Source: Mycolicibacterium parafortuitum
GTDB lineage: Bacteria > Actinomycetota > Actinomycetes > Mycobacteriales > Mycobacteriaceae
DNA length: 64,000 bases
Assembly: GCF_010725485.1 (NCBI RefSeq)
Contig: NZ_AP022598.1
Coordinates: 3,844,001-3,908,000, forward strand
Reading direction: 5' to 3'
The translations under genes were made by a program, and so were the position numbers. This document shows, one piece after another, positions 19,938 through 33,432 of this stretch (within the stretch, counting starts at the first letter, position 1; the number at the start of each line of letters is the position of its first letter). The notes beneath the pieces were generated by a model. The model was not told the DNA's origin. It worked only from the letters and a program-made list of their open reading frames with translations, and ran no database searches.

Positions 19938-20812
19938 CTAGCGGCCGCGGCGGCGCAGGTAGCGTTCGAACTCCGCGGCCAGCGCGTCACCGTCGATCTT
20001 GCCCAGTGCCTCGTTCAGGTCGACCTCGGCGTCGCCGCGTTCCTCCAGCGAGTGCACGTAGTCGGCGATCTCGTCGTCCTCCGAGGTCATCTCGGTGACG
20101 GCCTGCTCCCACTCCTCGGCCTGCGACGGCAGGTCGGCCAGCGGGACCTCGATGTCCAGGACGTCCTCCACCCGGCGCAGCAGCGCCACGGTGGCCTTCG
20201 GGTTCGGGGTTGCGACACGTAGTGCGGGACGGCGGCCCAGAACGTCACCGCCGGGATACCGGCCTGCACGCAGGCGTCCTGGAACACCCCGGCGATCCCG
20301 GTCGGGCCCTCATAGCGGGTCTCTTCGAGTCCGAACGTCTTCGCCGACTCGGCCGAATACGCCGCGCCGGACACTGGCACCGGCCGGGTGTGCGGGGTGT
20401 CGGCCAGCAACGCGCCCAGGATCACCACCGTCTGCACATTCAGCTTGTCGGCGATGGTCAGCAGTTCGGCGCAGAACGTCCGCCACCGCATGTTCGGCTC
20501 GACGCCGTGCATCAACACGATGTCGCGGTCGGCACCCGGCGGGCGGCAGTGCGAGATCCGCATCGACGGCCACACCAGCTCGCGGGTGACCCCGTCGATC
20601 TGGCGGATCACCGGCCGGTTCACCTGGTAGTCGTAGTAGGACTCGTCGTCGATCTCGACGATCGTCTCCGCCTCCCAGATCGCGTCCAGGTGCTCCAGCG
20701 CGTCGCTGGCAGCGTCGCCGGCGTCATTCCAGCCCTCGAACGCCGCGACGACGATCGTGTCGTGCAGGTCTGGCAGGTCGCGCTTCGGACCGCCGAAATC
20801 CGAGGGTGTCAC
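19938..20812 (-). CDS. PAC2 family protein (one frame break)
   Basis: A PAC2 (proteasome assembly chaperone 2-like) protein of about 291 residues, counterpart of Rv2125. Visible family segments are AAFEGWNDAGDAASDALEHL, the MHGVEPNMRW region and VVILGALLADTPHTRPV. The frame breaks near 20206-20209, where GGGG on the plus strand replaces an expected five; the C-terminal part (VALLRRVEDVLDIEVPL) continues in another frame to TAG at 19938. Function in bacteria is unclear. Divergent from metH. Confidence 0.83.
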
Positions 20813-20961
20813 GCTCCCAGCCTAAGCCTTGGACCGGCTCGATGATGGGCATCGACCCGCCCCCGAAGGTGAAATACGCACGACAGCAGCCTGGTTAACC
20901 TTGGGGAGTACGACTGCGCGGTAACAAGGCCAGGCGTCCAGCCGTCGGTGTGGTGACGACG

Positions 20962-20967
20962 TACACT
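20962..20967 (+). promoter_or_regulatory. Possible -10 box of the metH promoter
   Basis: TACACT lies 7 bases before the first paired base of the riboswitch at 20974, matching an actinobacterial sigma-A -10 box with transcription starting at the riboswitch. No convincing -35 box is seen about 17 bases upstream, so this is a tentative assignment. Confidence 0.4.
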
Positions 20968-20973
20968 CTCGGG

Positions 20974-21041
20974 GTCGAGAGGCGTTGCAACGGAGCCGGG
21001 TCTTCCCAGGTCCGCCACGCTCGGCAGAGTCAAGGACGCCT
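20974..21041 (+). ncRNA. Probable S-adenosylhomocysteine (SAH) riboswitch
   Basis: The leader of metH folds as the SAH riboswitch family requires. GTCGAG (20974-20979) pairs with CTCGGC (21020-21025) as the pseudoknot helix. AGGCGT (20980-20985) pairs with ACGCCT (21036-21041) as P1. Between them a hairpin CGGA.../...TCCG (20991-21014) forms P2. The core TTGCAAC, CCGCCACGCTCGG and TCAAGGACGCC resembles published SAH aptamers, with one difference (CCACG instead of CCAGG). SAH riboswitches are known upstream of ahcY, metF and metH and switch genes on when SAH accumulates, which fits metH. Confidence 0.68.
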
Positions 21042-21063
21042 TCCATGTTTCATGATGGAAGGG
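21041..21063 (+). promoter_or_regulatory. metH: Hairpin covering the metH ribosome-binding site
   Basis: TTCCAT (21041-21046) pairs perfectly with ATGGAA (21055-21060), hiding the GGAAGGG ribosome site (21057-21063) of metH. The left arm begins at the last base of riboswitch helix P1, so ligand binding could disfavour the hairpin and expose the ribosome site. This would be the expression platform of the SAH switch; the competition is inferred from base overlap only. Confidence 0.5.
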
Positions 21064-21069
21064 ATGCGT

Positions 21070-24784
<3,715 letters not shown>

Positions 24785-24961
24785 CCAGCCGAACAGGTGG
24801 CCGGTGACGCTGCTCACCCGCTCCGGTGGCGCGGGTTGCTGATCCGTGCGCGAAAGTCGTTCGCGCCCAGGCTGAACAGTTCGTCGAGGCCTCAGCCGCG
24901 GAGGTCTTCGATCGCACCGGCGCGGGCCGGCAACTCGGGCCGGCATGAGACAATCGCGGGT

Positions 24962-25645
24962 ATGCGAGCAGTGCTGTGGGATATGGACGGCACCCTCGTC
25001 GACTCCGAGAAGCTGTGGGATGTGTCACTTTCCGCGCTCTACCAGACGTACGGCGGCGTGATGAGCCGCGAGACCAGGACCGCGCTGGTCGGGGCGTCGG
25101 CGGAAGAGACGATGGTCACCGTGTACGCCGAACTCGGACTCGAGCCCGACCCGGCGGCGATGGCGGACTCCATCCGCTGGTTGCACAGCCACACCGCCGA
25201 ACTGTTCGACGGCGGTCTGCCCTGGTGCGACGGCGCCCGGGAGATGCTGGATTCCCTTTCCGCGGAACGTACTCCGATGGCATTGGTGACCAACACCAAC
25301 CGCGAGCTCGCCGACCGTGCGCTGGAAAGCATTGGGCGCCATTACTTCACGTTCACGGTGTGCGGTGACGAGGTGCCGCGCGGTAAACCCGCGCCGGACC
25401 CGTACCTGCGGGCCGCCGAACTGCTGGAACTCGATCCGGCCGAGTGTCTGGCCGTCGAGGATTCGGTGACGGGCGCCGCGGCGGCCGAGAAGGCCGGTTG
25501 TGCCGTGCTCGTGGTCCCCAACGACGTCCCGGTGCCCGGCGGGCTGCGCCGGCGCCACGCGAACTCGCTCGCCGATCTGGATCCCGCCGAGCTGCGCCGG
25601 ATCCACGCGGAGATCGAGCGCGAGCTGCGGGAACGGACCGCCTGA
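24962..25645 (+). CDS. HAD-superfamily phosphatase
   Basis: A 227-residue HAD hydrolase with nucleophile motif WDMDGTLVDSEKLW, motif II LVTNTNRE, motif III Lys/acid segment GDEVPRGKPAPDPYLRA and ECLAVEDSVTGAAAAEKAG. The alpha-helical cap between the first two motifs is of the beta-phosphoglucomutase-like type. Acts on a small phosphate ester, identity unknown. ATG at 24962 is used; the 177 bases after metH hold no other gene or clear terminator that I can see. Confidence 0.88.
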   Translation: MRAVLWDMDGTLVDSEKLWDVSLSALYQTYGGVMSRETRTALVGASAEETMVTVYAELGLEPDPAAMADSIRWLHSHTAELFDGGLPWCDGAREMLDSLSAERTPMALVTNTNRELADRALESIGRHYFTFTVCGDEVPRGKPAPDPYLRAAELLELDPAECLAVEDSVTGAAAAEKAGCAVLVVPNDVPVPGGLRRRHANSLADLDPAELRRIHAEIERELRERTA

Positions 25646-25726
25646 TCACCTTCCGGTGACGGTTCGGCGCGTAATCGGCCGATCTTTGGGGAACACCCTC
25701 CGACGACAAAGTTTCCAGTGCTTGAA

Positions 25727-25742
25727 TGTGATCTGCATCACG
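25727..25742 (+). promoter_or_regulatory. CRP-like binding site upstream of the sugar transporter
   Basis: TGTGATCTGCATCACG matches the CRP consensus TGTGA-N6-TCACA with one mismatch. It lies 24 bases before the transporter start, downstream of or overlapping a likely promoter. Mycobacterial CRP homologues use this motif, so cAMP-dependent control of sugar uptake is likely; the location close to the start would fit repression. Confidence 0.6.
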
Positions 25743-25765
25743 CACCGTTGCGGAAAGGTCGTCGC

Positions 25766-27246
25766 ATGGCCGGTCAGGGTGGTCCCGTCGGGGAGGGGCC
25801 CGACATCTACGACATCAACGACAGCGACCAGGGCTCATCCTCGGGGAAGACGGCCGTGCGCATCGCGTCGGTGGCGGCCCTCGGTGGCCTGCTGTTCGGC
25901 TACGACAGCGCGGTGATCAACGGTGCCGTCGACTCCATTCAGGAGGACTTCGGCATCGGCAACGCCGAACTCGGATTCGCGGTGGCATCGGCGCTGCTCG
26001 GCGCCGCCGCAGGGGCGATGGCCGCCGGGCGCATCGCCGACCGCATCGGTCGCATCGCGGTGATGAAGATCGCCGCGGTGCTGTTCCTGGTCAGTGCGTT
26101 CGGCACCGGCCTGGCGCACGAGGTGTGGGCGGTGGTGCTCTTCCGGATCGTCGGCGGCATCGGTGTCGGGGTCGCGTCGGTGATCGCGCCCGCCTACATC
26201 GCCGAGACCTCACCCCGGGCATCCGAGGCAGGCTCGGATCGCTGCAGCAGCTCGCGATCGTGTCCGGCATCTTCTTGTCCTTCGCGGTCAACTACCTGTT
26301 GCAGTGGCTCGCCGGCGGGCCCAACGAACCGCTGTGGCTCAACCAGGACGCGTGGCGGTGGATGTTCATCGCGATGGCGGTGCCCGCGGTCCTCTACGGC
26401 GCGCTCACGTTCACGATCCCCGAGTCGCCGCGCTATCTCGTTGCCACGCACAAGATCCCGGAAGCCCGCAAGGTGCTGACCAGGCTGCTCGGGCAGAAGA
26501 ACCTGGAGATCACGATCAGCCGCATCCGGCAGACGCTGGAACGCGAGGACCGGCCGTCGTGGCGGGATCTGCGCAAGCCGACGGGCGGGATCTACGGAAT
26601 CGTCTGGGTGGGCCTTGGTCTGTCGATCTTCCAGCAGTTCGTCGGCATCAACGTGATCTTCTACTACAGCAACGTGCTGTGGCAGGCCGTCGGCTTCAGC
26701 GCCGACGAGTCGGCGATCTACACCGTGATCACGTCGGTGATCAACGTGCTGACCACATTGATCGCGATCGCCCTGATCGACAAGATCGGCCGCAAGCCAC
26801 TGCTGCTCATCGGCTCCTCGGGCATGGCGGTCACGCTGATCACGATGGCGGTGATCTTCGGCAACGCCACGGTCAACGCTGACGGCACGCCGAGCCTGCC
26901 GGGTGCGTCCGGGGTGATCGCGCTGATCGCGGCGAACCTGTTCGTGGTCGCGTTCGGCATGTCCTGGGGTCCGGTGGTCTGGGTGCTGCTCGGTGAGATG
27001 TTCCCGAACCGGATCCGCGCCGCGGCGCTCGGGCTGGCGGCCGCGGGGCAGTGGGCGGCGAACTGGCTGATCACCGTCACCTTCCCCGGCCTGCGCGAAC
27101 ACCTCGGGCTGGCCTACGGCTTCTACGGTCTGTGCGCCGTGCTCTCGGGTCTGTTCGTGTGGCGGTGGGTGCTGGAGACCAAGGGCGTGTCCCTGGAGGA
27201 CATGCACGGCGAGATCCTGCAGCAGGACAAGACGGCCGCGGGCTGA
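25766..27246 (+). CDS. Sugar porter (MFS, SP family; one frame break)
   Basis: A twelve-helix proton/sugar symporter of about 493 residues. Sugar-porter signatures are present: GGLLFGYDSAVINGAV in helix 1, GRIADRIGRIAVM, PESPRYL in the central loop, FQQFVGINVIFYYSN in helix 7, and GPVVWVLLGEMFPNRIR before helix 11. The conserved ETSPPGIRGRLG is split near 26213-26216, where CCCC replaces five C; the two frames otherwise join cleanly. ATG 25766 follows GGAAAGG. A CRP-like site upstream suggests catabolite control. Glucose or another hexose is the likely substrate. Confidence 0.86.
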
Positions 27247-27294
27247 CGGGCCCAGCGTGCGCTTGCTGGGCGATGGCAATCCGGTTGCCCCGAC

Positions 27295-27576
27295 GTGACA
27301 GAATTGCCCAACGTGAAGACCTTCGATGCGCTGTTCGCCGAACTGAGCGAACGGGCGCGCACCCGCCCCGCCGGTAGCGGAACCGTGGCCGCCCTCGACG
27401 GCGGGGTGCACGGCATCGGCAAGAAGATCCTCGAGGAAGCCGGTGAGGTGTGGCTGGCCGCCGAGCACGAAGGTGACGACGCGCTGGCCGAGGAGATCAG
27501 CCAGCTGCTGTACTGGACCCAGGTGCTGATGCTCGCGCGCGGCCTGTCCCTCGATGACGTGTACGGAAAGCTGTAA
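27295..27576 (+). CDS. hisE: Phosphoribosyl-ATP diphosphatase
   Basis: A 93-residue MazG-fold enzyme hydrolysing phosphoribosyl-ATP to phosphoribosyl-AMP, the second step of histidine synthesis. [14 protein letters not shown] and the [15 protein letters not shown] helix carry the metal-binding Glu/Asp residues. GTG at 27295 fits the length of mycobacterial HisE. Only 2 bases separate it from hisG. Confidence 0.95.
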   Translation: MTELPNVKTFDALFAELSERARTRPAGSGTVAALDGGVHGIGKKILEEAGEVWLAAEHEGDDALAEEISQLLYWTQVLMLARGLSLDDVYGKL

Positions 27577-27578
27577 CC

Positions 27579-28424
27579 GTGCTCAGAGTCGCCGTCCCCA
27601 ACAAGGGGGCGCTCAGCGAATCGGCCTCGGAGATCCTGTCCGAGGCCGGGTACCGCCGCCGCTCCGATCCCAAGGATCTGACGGTGGTCGACCCGGCGAA
27701 CCAGGTCGAGTTCTTCTTCCTGCGTCCCAAGGACATCGCGATCTATGTCGGGTCCGGACAACTCGATCTCGGTATCACCGGACGGGACCTCGCGGCCGAC
27801 GCCGACGCGCCTGTGCGGGAGCGATTGGCGCTGGGTTTCGGGTCGTCCACGTTCCGCTACGCCGCCCCGGCGGGCCAGGACTGGCAGATCGCCGATCTGG
27901 CCGGCAAGCGGATCGCCACCGCGTATCCGAACCTGGTCCGAAAAGACCTGGCCGCCAAGGGGATCGATGCCACCGTCATCCGCCTCGACGGCGCGGTGGA
28001 GATCTCCATCCAACTCGGCGTGGCCGATGTGATCGCCGACATCGTCGGCTCCGGACGCACGCTGGGGCTGCACAACCTGGTGGCGTTCGGCGAATCGCTC
28101 TGTGATTCCGAGGCGATCCTGATCGAGCGGGCCGATTCCGATCCGGATCCCGCGCGCGACCAGCTCGCCGCCCGGGTTCAGGGTGTGGTGTTCGGCCAGC
28201 AGTACCTGATGCTCGACTACGACTGCCCGCGCGCGGTGTTGGACAAGGCCACCGAGGTGACCCCGGGCCTGGAGTCGCCGACCATCGCGCCGCTGGCCGA
28301 TCCGGCGTGGGTCGCGGTCCGCGCGCTGGTGCCGCGTCGGGACGTCAACGCGATCATGGACGAGCTCGCCGTCATCGGCGCGAAAGCGATTCTGGCCTCC
28401 GACATCAGGTTCTGCCGGTTCTGA
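27579..28424 (+). CDS. hisG: ATP phosphoribosyltransferase (long form)
   Basis: A 281-residue first enzyme of histidine synthesis, joining ATP and PRPP. It is the long, histidine-feedback-regulated form: catalytic domains ([27 protein letters not shown] loop [15 protein letters not shown]) followed by a C-terminal ACT-like regulatory domain ([21 protein letters not shown]). GTG at 27579 follows hisE by 2 bases, so both are in one operon. The convergent dehydrogenase ends 21 bases downstream. Confidence 0.95.
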   Translation: MLRVAVPNKGALSESASEILSEAGYRRRSDPKDLTVVDPANQVEFFFLRPKDIAIYVGSGQLDLGITGRDLAADADAPVRERLALGFGSSTFRYAAPAGQDWQIADLAGKRIATAYPNLVRKDLAAKGIDATVIRLDGAVEISIQLGVADVIADIVGSGRTLGLHNLVAFGESLCDSEAILIERADSDPDPARDQLAARVQGVVFGQQYLMLDYDCPRAVLDKATEVTPGLESPTIAPLADPAWVAVRALVPRRDVNAIMDELAVIGAKAILASDIRFCRF

Positions 28425-28445
28425 TCCAGCTCGCAAACCGGTCCG

Positions 28446-29347
28446 CTACGAGGATCGGCCCCTGTCCGCGGCGATGAGATCGACGATCGTCGAGTCGTCC
28501 ATCGAGGCCATCCCCTGACGTACGCCGAGCAGGTAGATCTGCTCGGCTGCTGCGGCCAGGGTGGGCAGATTCGCCGCGCGCGACGTCTGCCCGACGATGC
28601 CCATGTCTTTGGCGAAGATGTCGACCCTGCTGTGGACCGCGTCCGAGTCATAGTCGGCCAGCATTCGCGCGCCGCGGTCGCGAAGCATGAACGACGAGGC
28701 GGCGCCGGCGTCCAGCGTCTCCCATGTCGCGCGGTCGTCGAGACCGAGGGCCCGGGCCAGTGCGATCGCCTCGGCCGCCGCGGCGATGTGGATGCCGCAG
28801 AGCAACTGGTTGACCGTCTTGAACGCCTGTCCGTCGCCGGGGCGGGGCCGATGATGCGCAGTGTCGACGCAAGGTGGTCGAGGCACTGCGCGACCAGGCC
28901 GGTGGGTTCACCGCCGACGGTGACGAGCAGATCCCCGCTACGCGCCCGGACGGGGCCACCGCTGACCGGCGCGTCGACGAGCAGCAGGCCACGCGGTGCC
29001 AGGCGCGCGGCGACATCACGCACGGCTTCCAGTCCGATCGTGCTCATCAGCAGGATGACCGAGCCGGTGGGCAGGTCGTCGGCGATACCGGCACTGCCGA
29101 ACAGGACCTCCTCCAACTGCGGGCCACTGCGAACGACCAGCACCACGACAGCGGCCGCCGCGCTTGCCGCCGCAGCGCTGTCGAAGGTCCGGATCCCTTC
29201 CTCGGCGGCAAGCTGCCGTCGCTCGGCGGCGACGTCGTAGCCGTGCACAGTCCACTGCTCGCCGAGTCGTAGGGCGATGGGCAGGCCCATCGCGCCCAGG
29301 CCGATCACCGCGATCCGGTCGGCCACGGCCGAACTGTCGGTACTCAT
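28446..29347 (-). CDS. 3-hydroxyacid dehydrogenase, LtnD/HIBADH-like (one frame break)
   Basis: A beta-hydroxyacid dehydrogenase of about 300 residues. It has the NAD(P) loop IAVIGLGAMGLPIALRL, the substrate motif VDAPVSGGPVRARSG and the catalytic-Lys motif GQAFKTVNQLLCG. One base is missing near 28837-28838 (plus strand CCGGGG), splitting the two halves. Paired with a four-carbon acid sugar kinase, the closest known context is threonate/erythronate catabolism, where such an enzyme makes the 2-keto acid that the kinase then phosphorylates. ATGA overlap with the kinase gene. Confidence 0.82.
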
Positions 29348-30651
29348 CGTGGTTCTCCCGAAGTCATGTGTGAGAGACGTTCGTAGACGTCATCGAGGGC
29401 CGTCGAGTCGCCGACATTCCCGGGGAACACGACGTACGGTGTCCCCGCCAGCGGGCCGGTCTCGATACGCCACAGCGCGACTATGCCGGGCAGCACCGGC
29501 CCCAGAATCGTTGCGCGAGTGACGCCGAGACCGTGCTTGGCGACATCGCTGGAGGTGATACCGCCCTTGGCGATGACGAACCGCGGCCGTAGGCCGTCGA
29601 GGGACTGCCGGACGGTGGCCGACACCGCATCCGATACCAGGCGTGCGAGCCGCAGACTGTCCTCCGGCGAAGCTTCGCGGCGCAGCGTCCGGGTGGTCTG
29701 CAGGATGGCGTCGCCCGCGACCAGAGCCGACCGCAGTTCCGCCGTCGCCGCGGCGACCTCGGCGGACCCCGAGGCGACCGCGTCGACGTCGAGCTCGATC
29801 ACCGGTAGCTCCGGTCGGCGCTCACGCAGGGTGGCGAGCTGCCGCGCGGTCACATCGACGTGGGAACCTACGACGATCAGTCCGCCGGCGGTGGCGTCCG
29901 CGACGCCGATCCCCAGCGCGCTGACGTCGACCGGGGCCGGTGACGGCCGGCCGAGCATCGCCCGCACGAAAGGCGGTCCCACCCGGTAGACGAAGCGTCT
30001 GCCGTTCGCCTGCGCCGCGCGTAGCAGGGATGCCGCTCGGGTGAGATCGTCGTCGGTTTCGGCGTCGACGACGATCACCGGCACCTGGTATCGCGATGAC
30101 CTCAACTCGTCGAGGGTCGTGTCGCGGTGCAGCACCGCGACATCGGCCGTCGAGTAGCGGCCGCCGGTCTTCTCGACCACCCATTCCCGCAGATCCGAAC
30201 TGCGGTATCCGAAGGTGGCATCGGAGGCGAACTCCGACATCGCCACGGGCACACGGCGGCCCCCGTCGAGCAGGTAATGCACACCGTCCACGGTGATCCG
30301 GCCTGCCTGCGGAAAGGCGGGCGCGAGCACCACCGTATCGACGGCGATACCCGCGGCGCGGCTCTGCGCGGCGAGAGCATCGGTCTCGGCCGGGAAGTGC
30401 CCGCGCAGGGTGGAATCGCTGCGGCTGACCAGGATCGCGTGGTGACCGAACGTCCTCAGTGCGGCCGCCGCTGCGTCGCTGGTGATGGCGAAAGCATCCT
30501 GCTCGCCCAGGCTTCGGCTGTTGGTCTGCAGGTAGACGGCCGGAGACTCCGCTGCCGCCCAGGCCAGGTCGTCTTCGGTCCAGCGGGTCAGGACCGGCAG
30601 ATCGCTGACCGACTGGGTGCCGGTGGGGTCGTCGTCGATGACGATCAGCAT
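29344..30651 (-). CDS. Four-carbon acid sugar kinase family protein (OtnK/DUF1537-like)
   Basis: An intact 435-residue kinase of the family once called DUF1537. The N-terminal sugar-binding domain starts LIVIDDDPTGTQSVSDLPV, contains YLQTNSRSLG and SRSDSTLRGHFPAE; the C-terminal nucleotide-binding domain has FVIAKGGITSSDVAKHGLGV and VVFPGNVGDSTALDDVY. It phosphorylates a 3- or 4-carbon sugar-acid derivative such as 3-oxo-tetronate. ATG 30651 follows GGAGAA. No aldolase or isomerase gene of the usual tetronate pathways is nearby, so the real substrate is open. Confidence 0.86.
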   Translation of the reverse strand: MLIVIDDDPTGTQSVSDLPVLTRWTEDDLAWAAAESPAVYLQTNSRSLGEQDAFAITSDAAAAALRTFGHHAILVSRSDSTLRGHFPAETDALAAQSRAAGIAVDTVVLAPAFPQAGRITVDGVHYLLDGGRRVPVAMSEFASDATFGYRSSDLREWVVEKTGGRYSTADVAVLHRDTTLDELRSSRYQVPVIVVDAETDDDLTRAASLLRAAQANGRRFVYRVGPPFVRAMLGRPSPAPVDVSALGIGVADATAGGLIVVGSHVDVTARQLATLRERRPELPVIELDVDAVASGSAEVAAATAELRSALVAGDAILQTTRTLRREASPEDSLRLARLVSDAVSATVRQSLDGLRPRFVIAKGGITSSDVAKHGLGVTRATILGPVLPGIVALWRIETGPLAGTPYVVFPGNVGDSTALDDVYERLSHMTSGEPR

Positions 30652-30674
30652 GATGAGTTCTCCGTGCGGGAAAG

Positions 30675-30709
30675 CGGTGGGGGTGGACCGGGGGAGTCCA
30701 CCCCCACCG
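30675..30709 (-). terminator. Perfect 14-base intercistronic stem
   Basis: CGGTGGGGGTGGAC (30675-30688) pairs exactly with GTCCACCCCCACCG (30696-30709) around a 7-base loop. It lies just past the stop of the substrate-binding protein gene (30713) and before the kinase start (30651) on the same transcript. It probably attenuates read-through or protects the upstream message, giving more binding protein than enzyme. Confidence 0.65.
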
Positions 30710-30712
30710 GCG

Positions 30713-31730
30713 TCACTTGGCGTACTCGGCGGCGGCCTTCTCGGCGAACGTGTTGTCCACGTTGGTCTCGAAGGACGTTGCCTCGCTTGGGTATTCCTTG
30801 ATGCTGCCGACGAACTCCGCGATCCGCATGTTGTTCTCCCATGCCTGTTCGGTGATCTCGACGTTCTCGGGTAGGCCCGGGCATCGAGCTCACGCCGCAC
30901 CGCGGTGGCGACCACTTCACCCTCGAGATCCGGGAAGTAGTTCTGCGCGACCGCGATCGCCTCGTCGGTGTTGGTGTAGATGAAGGTCGACGCCTGCTGG
31001 AAGGCGTTCACGACAGCCTGGGTGGCCTCCGGGTTCTCCGCCACATAGCGCTCGGTCGTCATCAGCGAGGAGAACGCGAAGGGTACCACCCCTCGATGTC
31101 GGAGAACGAGAACACCGCGTGCTTGCCCTGGGCCTCGACCTGGCTCACCTGTGGTTCGGTGGCGAGCGCGTAGTCGGCGCGGCCGCTGAGGAACGGCCCG
31201 AGCTCGTTGCCGACCGAGGCTTCGGTGATGGTGACCGCGTTCGGGTCCAGGGAGTTCTCGCGCATGAGGTAGTTGAAGAACGCCCATGTGCTGTCCGGTT
31301 CCGGCATCGTCACCACGGTGCTGCCCTCGAACCCGCGCACATCGTTCTGCAGCGAGGTGTCCTCGTTGCCGACCACCCACACCGCGGGCGCATTCTGGAT
31401 GGACGCGACAGCCAGTCCGGGCCCGTCGTTCTCATGGGAGATCGGCCCGAAGACCGGGTCGTGGATCGAGAAGTCATCGGTTCCCCCGAGCACAGAGGAC
31501 CAGGAATTCTGTCCGCCGCCACCGGTCGTCAGCGCGACATCGACGCCCTGCTCTTCGAAGAAGCCCTTGTCGATGGCGACGTACAACGGCAGGTACAGCA
31601 GCGACTGGAACGCCTGGTTGATGCGGACCTGGGAGCCTGCGTCGTCGCTTGACTGCGAGGAACACGAGGCGAGGGAGAGTGCCGTCACGGCGGCGAGTGC
31701 TGCGCCGAAAAGGCGGCGGGTGGTGGACAA
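30713..31730 (-). CDS. NMT1/THI5-like ABC transporter substrate-binding lipoprotein (two frame breaks)
   Basis: An exported solute-binding protein of about 339 residues. The signal peptide ends in a lipobox (ALSLASC, Cys23), then INQAFQSLLYLPLYVAIDKGFFEEQG is the start typical of nitrate/taurine/sulfonate/thiamine-precursor binding proteins. Start TTG at 31730 is inferred: it lies 4 bases after the permease stop and follows AAAGGA. Breaks near 31089-31092 (CCCC, one lost) and 30870 (one lost) separate ...DIEG, VVPFAFSSLMTTERYV and ENVEITEQAWENNMRIAEFV. Ligand unknown. Confidence 0.82.
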
Positions 31731-31734
31731 GAGA

Positions 31735-32573
31735 TCATTTCCTTTCGATGTGGTTGGCGCCGGGAAGAATTCGTTCGACAAATCGCATGGCGAGGCTGAG
31801 GACGCTCACCATCAAGACCACGACCACGAGTCCCGCGAAGACGGTCGACAGCGAGAAGGTTGCGCTGCCCCGCACGATCATGTGGCCGATACCGCTGCTG
31901 GACGAGATGAACTCCCCGACGATGGCGCCCACCACGGCGAATCCGACGTTGAGCCGCAGACCCTGCATGACCCACGGGCCGGCGCCGGGGACGATGATCT
32001 TGAAGAAGGTCTGAGTCTTGGTGGCCCGAAGGATCTCATCAGGTTGATCCAGTCCGCGTCGACCTCCTGTGCGCCGCGGTAGGAATTGGTCAGTGAGACG
32101 ACCACGCAGCTCAGCGCGACGATGACGATCTTCGACACGATGTCGGTGCCGAACCAGATGATGATCAGCGGCGCGATGGCCAGGATCGGGATGGCGCCTA
32201 TTGCGGTGATGAAGGGCCGTGTCAGCCCGGCGACGAAGCGTGAATACCACAGGGCCAGACCGAGAACCGATCCGCCGACGGCGCCCACGAGATACCCGAG
32301 CACCGTCTCGGTCATGGTGACACCGATGTCGGTCCAGAGCGCACCGGTTTCCGCACGTCGGGCCAGCACCTCGGCGATTCGGCTCGGCGAGGAGAACAAG
32401 AAGGTGTCGATGACGCCCGTGGCGGCGCCCAGCTCCCACGCCCCCAGCAGCCCCACGACGATCAGCACCTGCAAAGCCAGCACGAATCTGCTGCGCTCGG
32501 TGAGACGGGTCCGGCGAGGTTTGCGCGGCGGCGATGCGGACGGCGTCTGCTCGGTGTCTTTCATGACGGTCAT
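31735..32573 (-). CDS. ABC transporter permease, SsuC/TauC type (one frame break)
   Basis: An inner-membrane permease of about 280 residues with the binding-protein-dependent transport domain. Helix LQVLIVVGLLGAWELGAA, the conserved AIGAIPILAIAPLIIIWFG and the coupling (EAA-like) loop EVDADWINLMRSFGATKTQTFF are visible. The loop is interrupted near 32025-32027 by loss of one base. ATG 32573 overlaps the ATPase stop as ATGA. Works with the ATPase and binding protein on either side. Confidence 0.84.
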
Positions 32574-33349
32574 GAGGCCATCGCCTTGTCGCCGATGCTG
32601 CGCCAAATGGTCTCGTAGTACTCGTTGAACCTGGGGGCGAGGCGACGTTCGTTGATGCGTGTCGACTCGACCTGCAGATCGATCGCGATTTCCGAGATGA
32701 TCTCGCCGGGCCGTGCCTTCATGATGTACACCCGGTCGCTCAGGGTCACCGCTTCCTCGATATCGTGCGTGACGAAAATGACCGTCTTGCCAAGTGATTT
32801 GACCGTCTGGAGCAATTCGCTCTCCAGCGCGATCTTCAACGGGTAGTCCAGCGCCTTGTAGGCCTCGTCCATCAGGATCACGTCGGGGTCCATGACCAGC
32901 GTGCGCATGAGCGCCGCGCGCTGGCGCATACCACCCGAGATCGAGCCGGGAAGAGCGTTCTCATAGCCGGTCAGGTTGTACGACTCGAACAGCGGCTCGG
33001 CACGGGCGATGGCCTCTTTGCGGCTGACGCCGCGAACCTCGAGCCCGATGATGACGTTGTCGATGATCGTGCGCCAGGGCAGCAGCAGATCCTTCTGCAG
33101 GACGTACCCGACCTTCTTCGAGGCCCGGCCGGTGGTGTTCTCGCCCTCCACGAACACGTCACCTGTGGTCGGTTCCGTCAAACCCGCCACGATGTTGAAC
33201 AACGTCGACTTTCCGCAGCCACTGGGGCCGACGAACGAGACGAACTCATTCTCGTCCGCGTGGAAGGTGAGGTCGCGCAGGACCGCGTTCGGGTCCCCTC
33301 GGTTGACGAAAGTCATGCCTATGTTCCGGGCTTCGAGTCGGCGGACCAT
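32570..33349 (-). CDS. ABC transporter ATP-binding protein, SsuB/TauB type
   Basis: An intact 259-residue ATPase with Walker A GPSGCGKSTLFNIVAG, Q-loop YVLQKDLLLPWRT, signature SISGGMRQRAALMR, Walker B DVILMDEAYKALDYPLK and switch His in VIFVTHDIEEAVTLSDR. Walker B continues Ala-Tyr after the catalytic Glu region instead of the common Pro-Phe. ATG at 33349 follows AGGAGC. First gene of the catabolic operon, divergent from the GntR gene. Confidence 0.9.
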   Translation of the reverse strand: MVRRLEARNIGMTFVNRGDPNAVLRDLTFHADENEFVSFVGPSGCGKSTLFNIVAGLTEPTTGDVFVEGENTTGRASKKVGYVLQKDLLLPWRTIIDNVIIGLEVRGVSRKEAIARAEPLFESYNLTGYENALPGSISGGMRQRAALMRTLVMDPDVILMDEAYKALDYPLKIALESELLQTVKSLGKTVIFVTHDIEEAVTLSDRVYIMKARPGEIISEIAIDLQVESTRINERRLAPRFNEYYETIWRSIGDKAMAS

Positions 33350-33417
33350 GGATGCTCCTGTTCTCGTGTCGGCCGGGCCAACGCTAGGGCGGTACCAGCC
33401 GATTGCCAAGCTACATC

Positions 33418-33432
33418 AGACATCTGATGTCT
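33418..33432. promoter_or_regulatory. Palindromic operator 1 of the GntR-controlled cluster
   Basis: AGACATC-T-GATGTCT is a perfect 7-1-7 palindrome, overlapped by a second one, ATCAGA-CA-TCTGAT (33416-33429). It lies 69 bases before the ATPase start. Its half-site matches the site at 33598-33612, so both are likely bound by the divergent GntR-family regulator. Confidence 0.65.

Noticed and set aside
20974-21041. Cobalamin or SAM riboswitch in the metH leader
   Set aside because: No B12 box (GCCACTG-type) and no SAM-I or SAM-IV core; the two helices and core bases fit the SAH class better.
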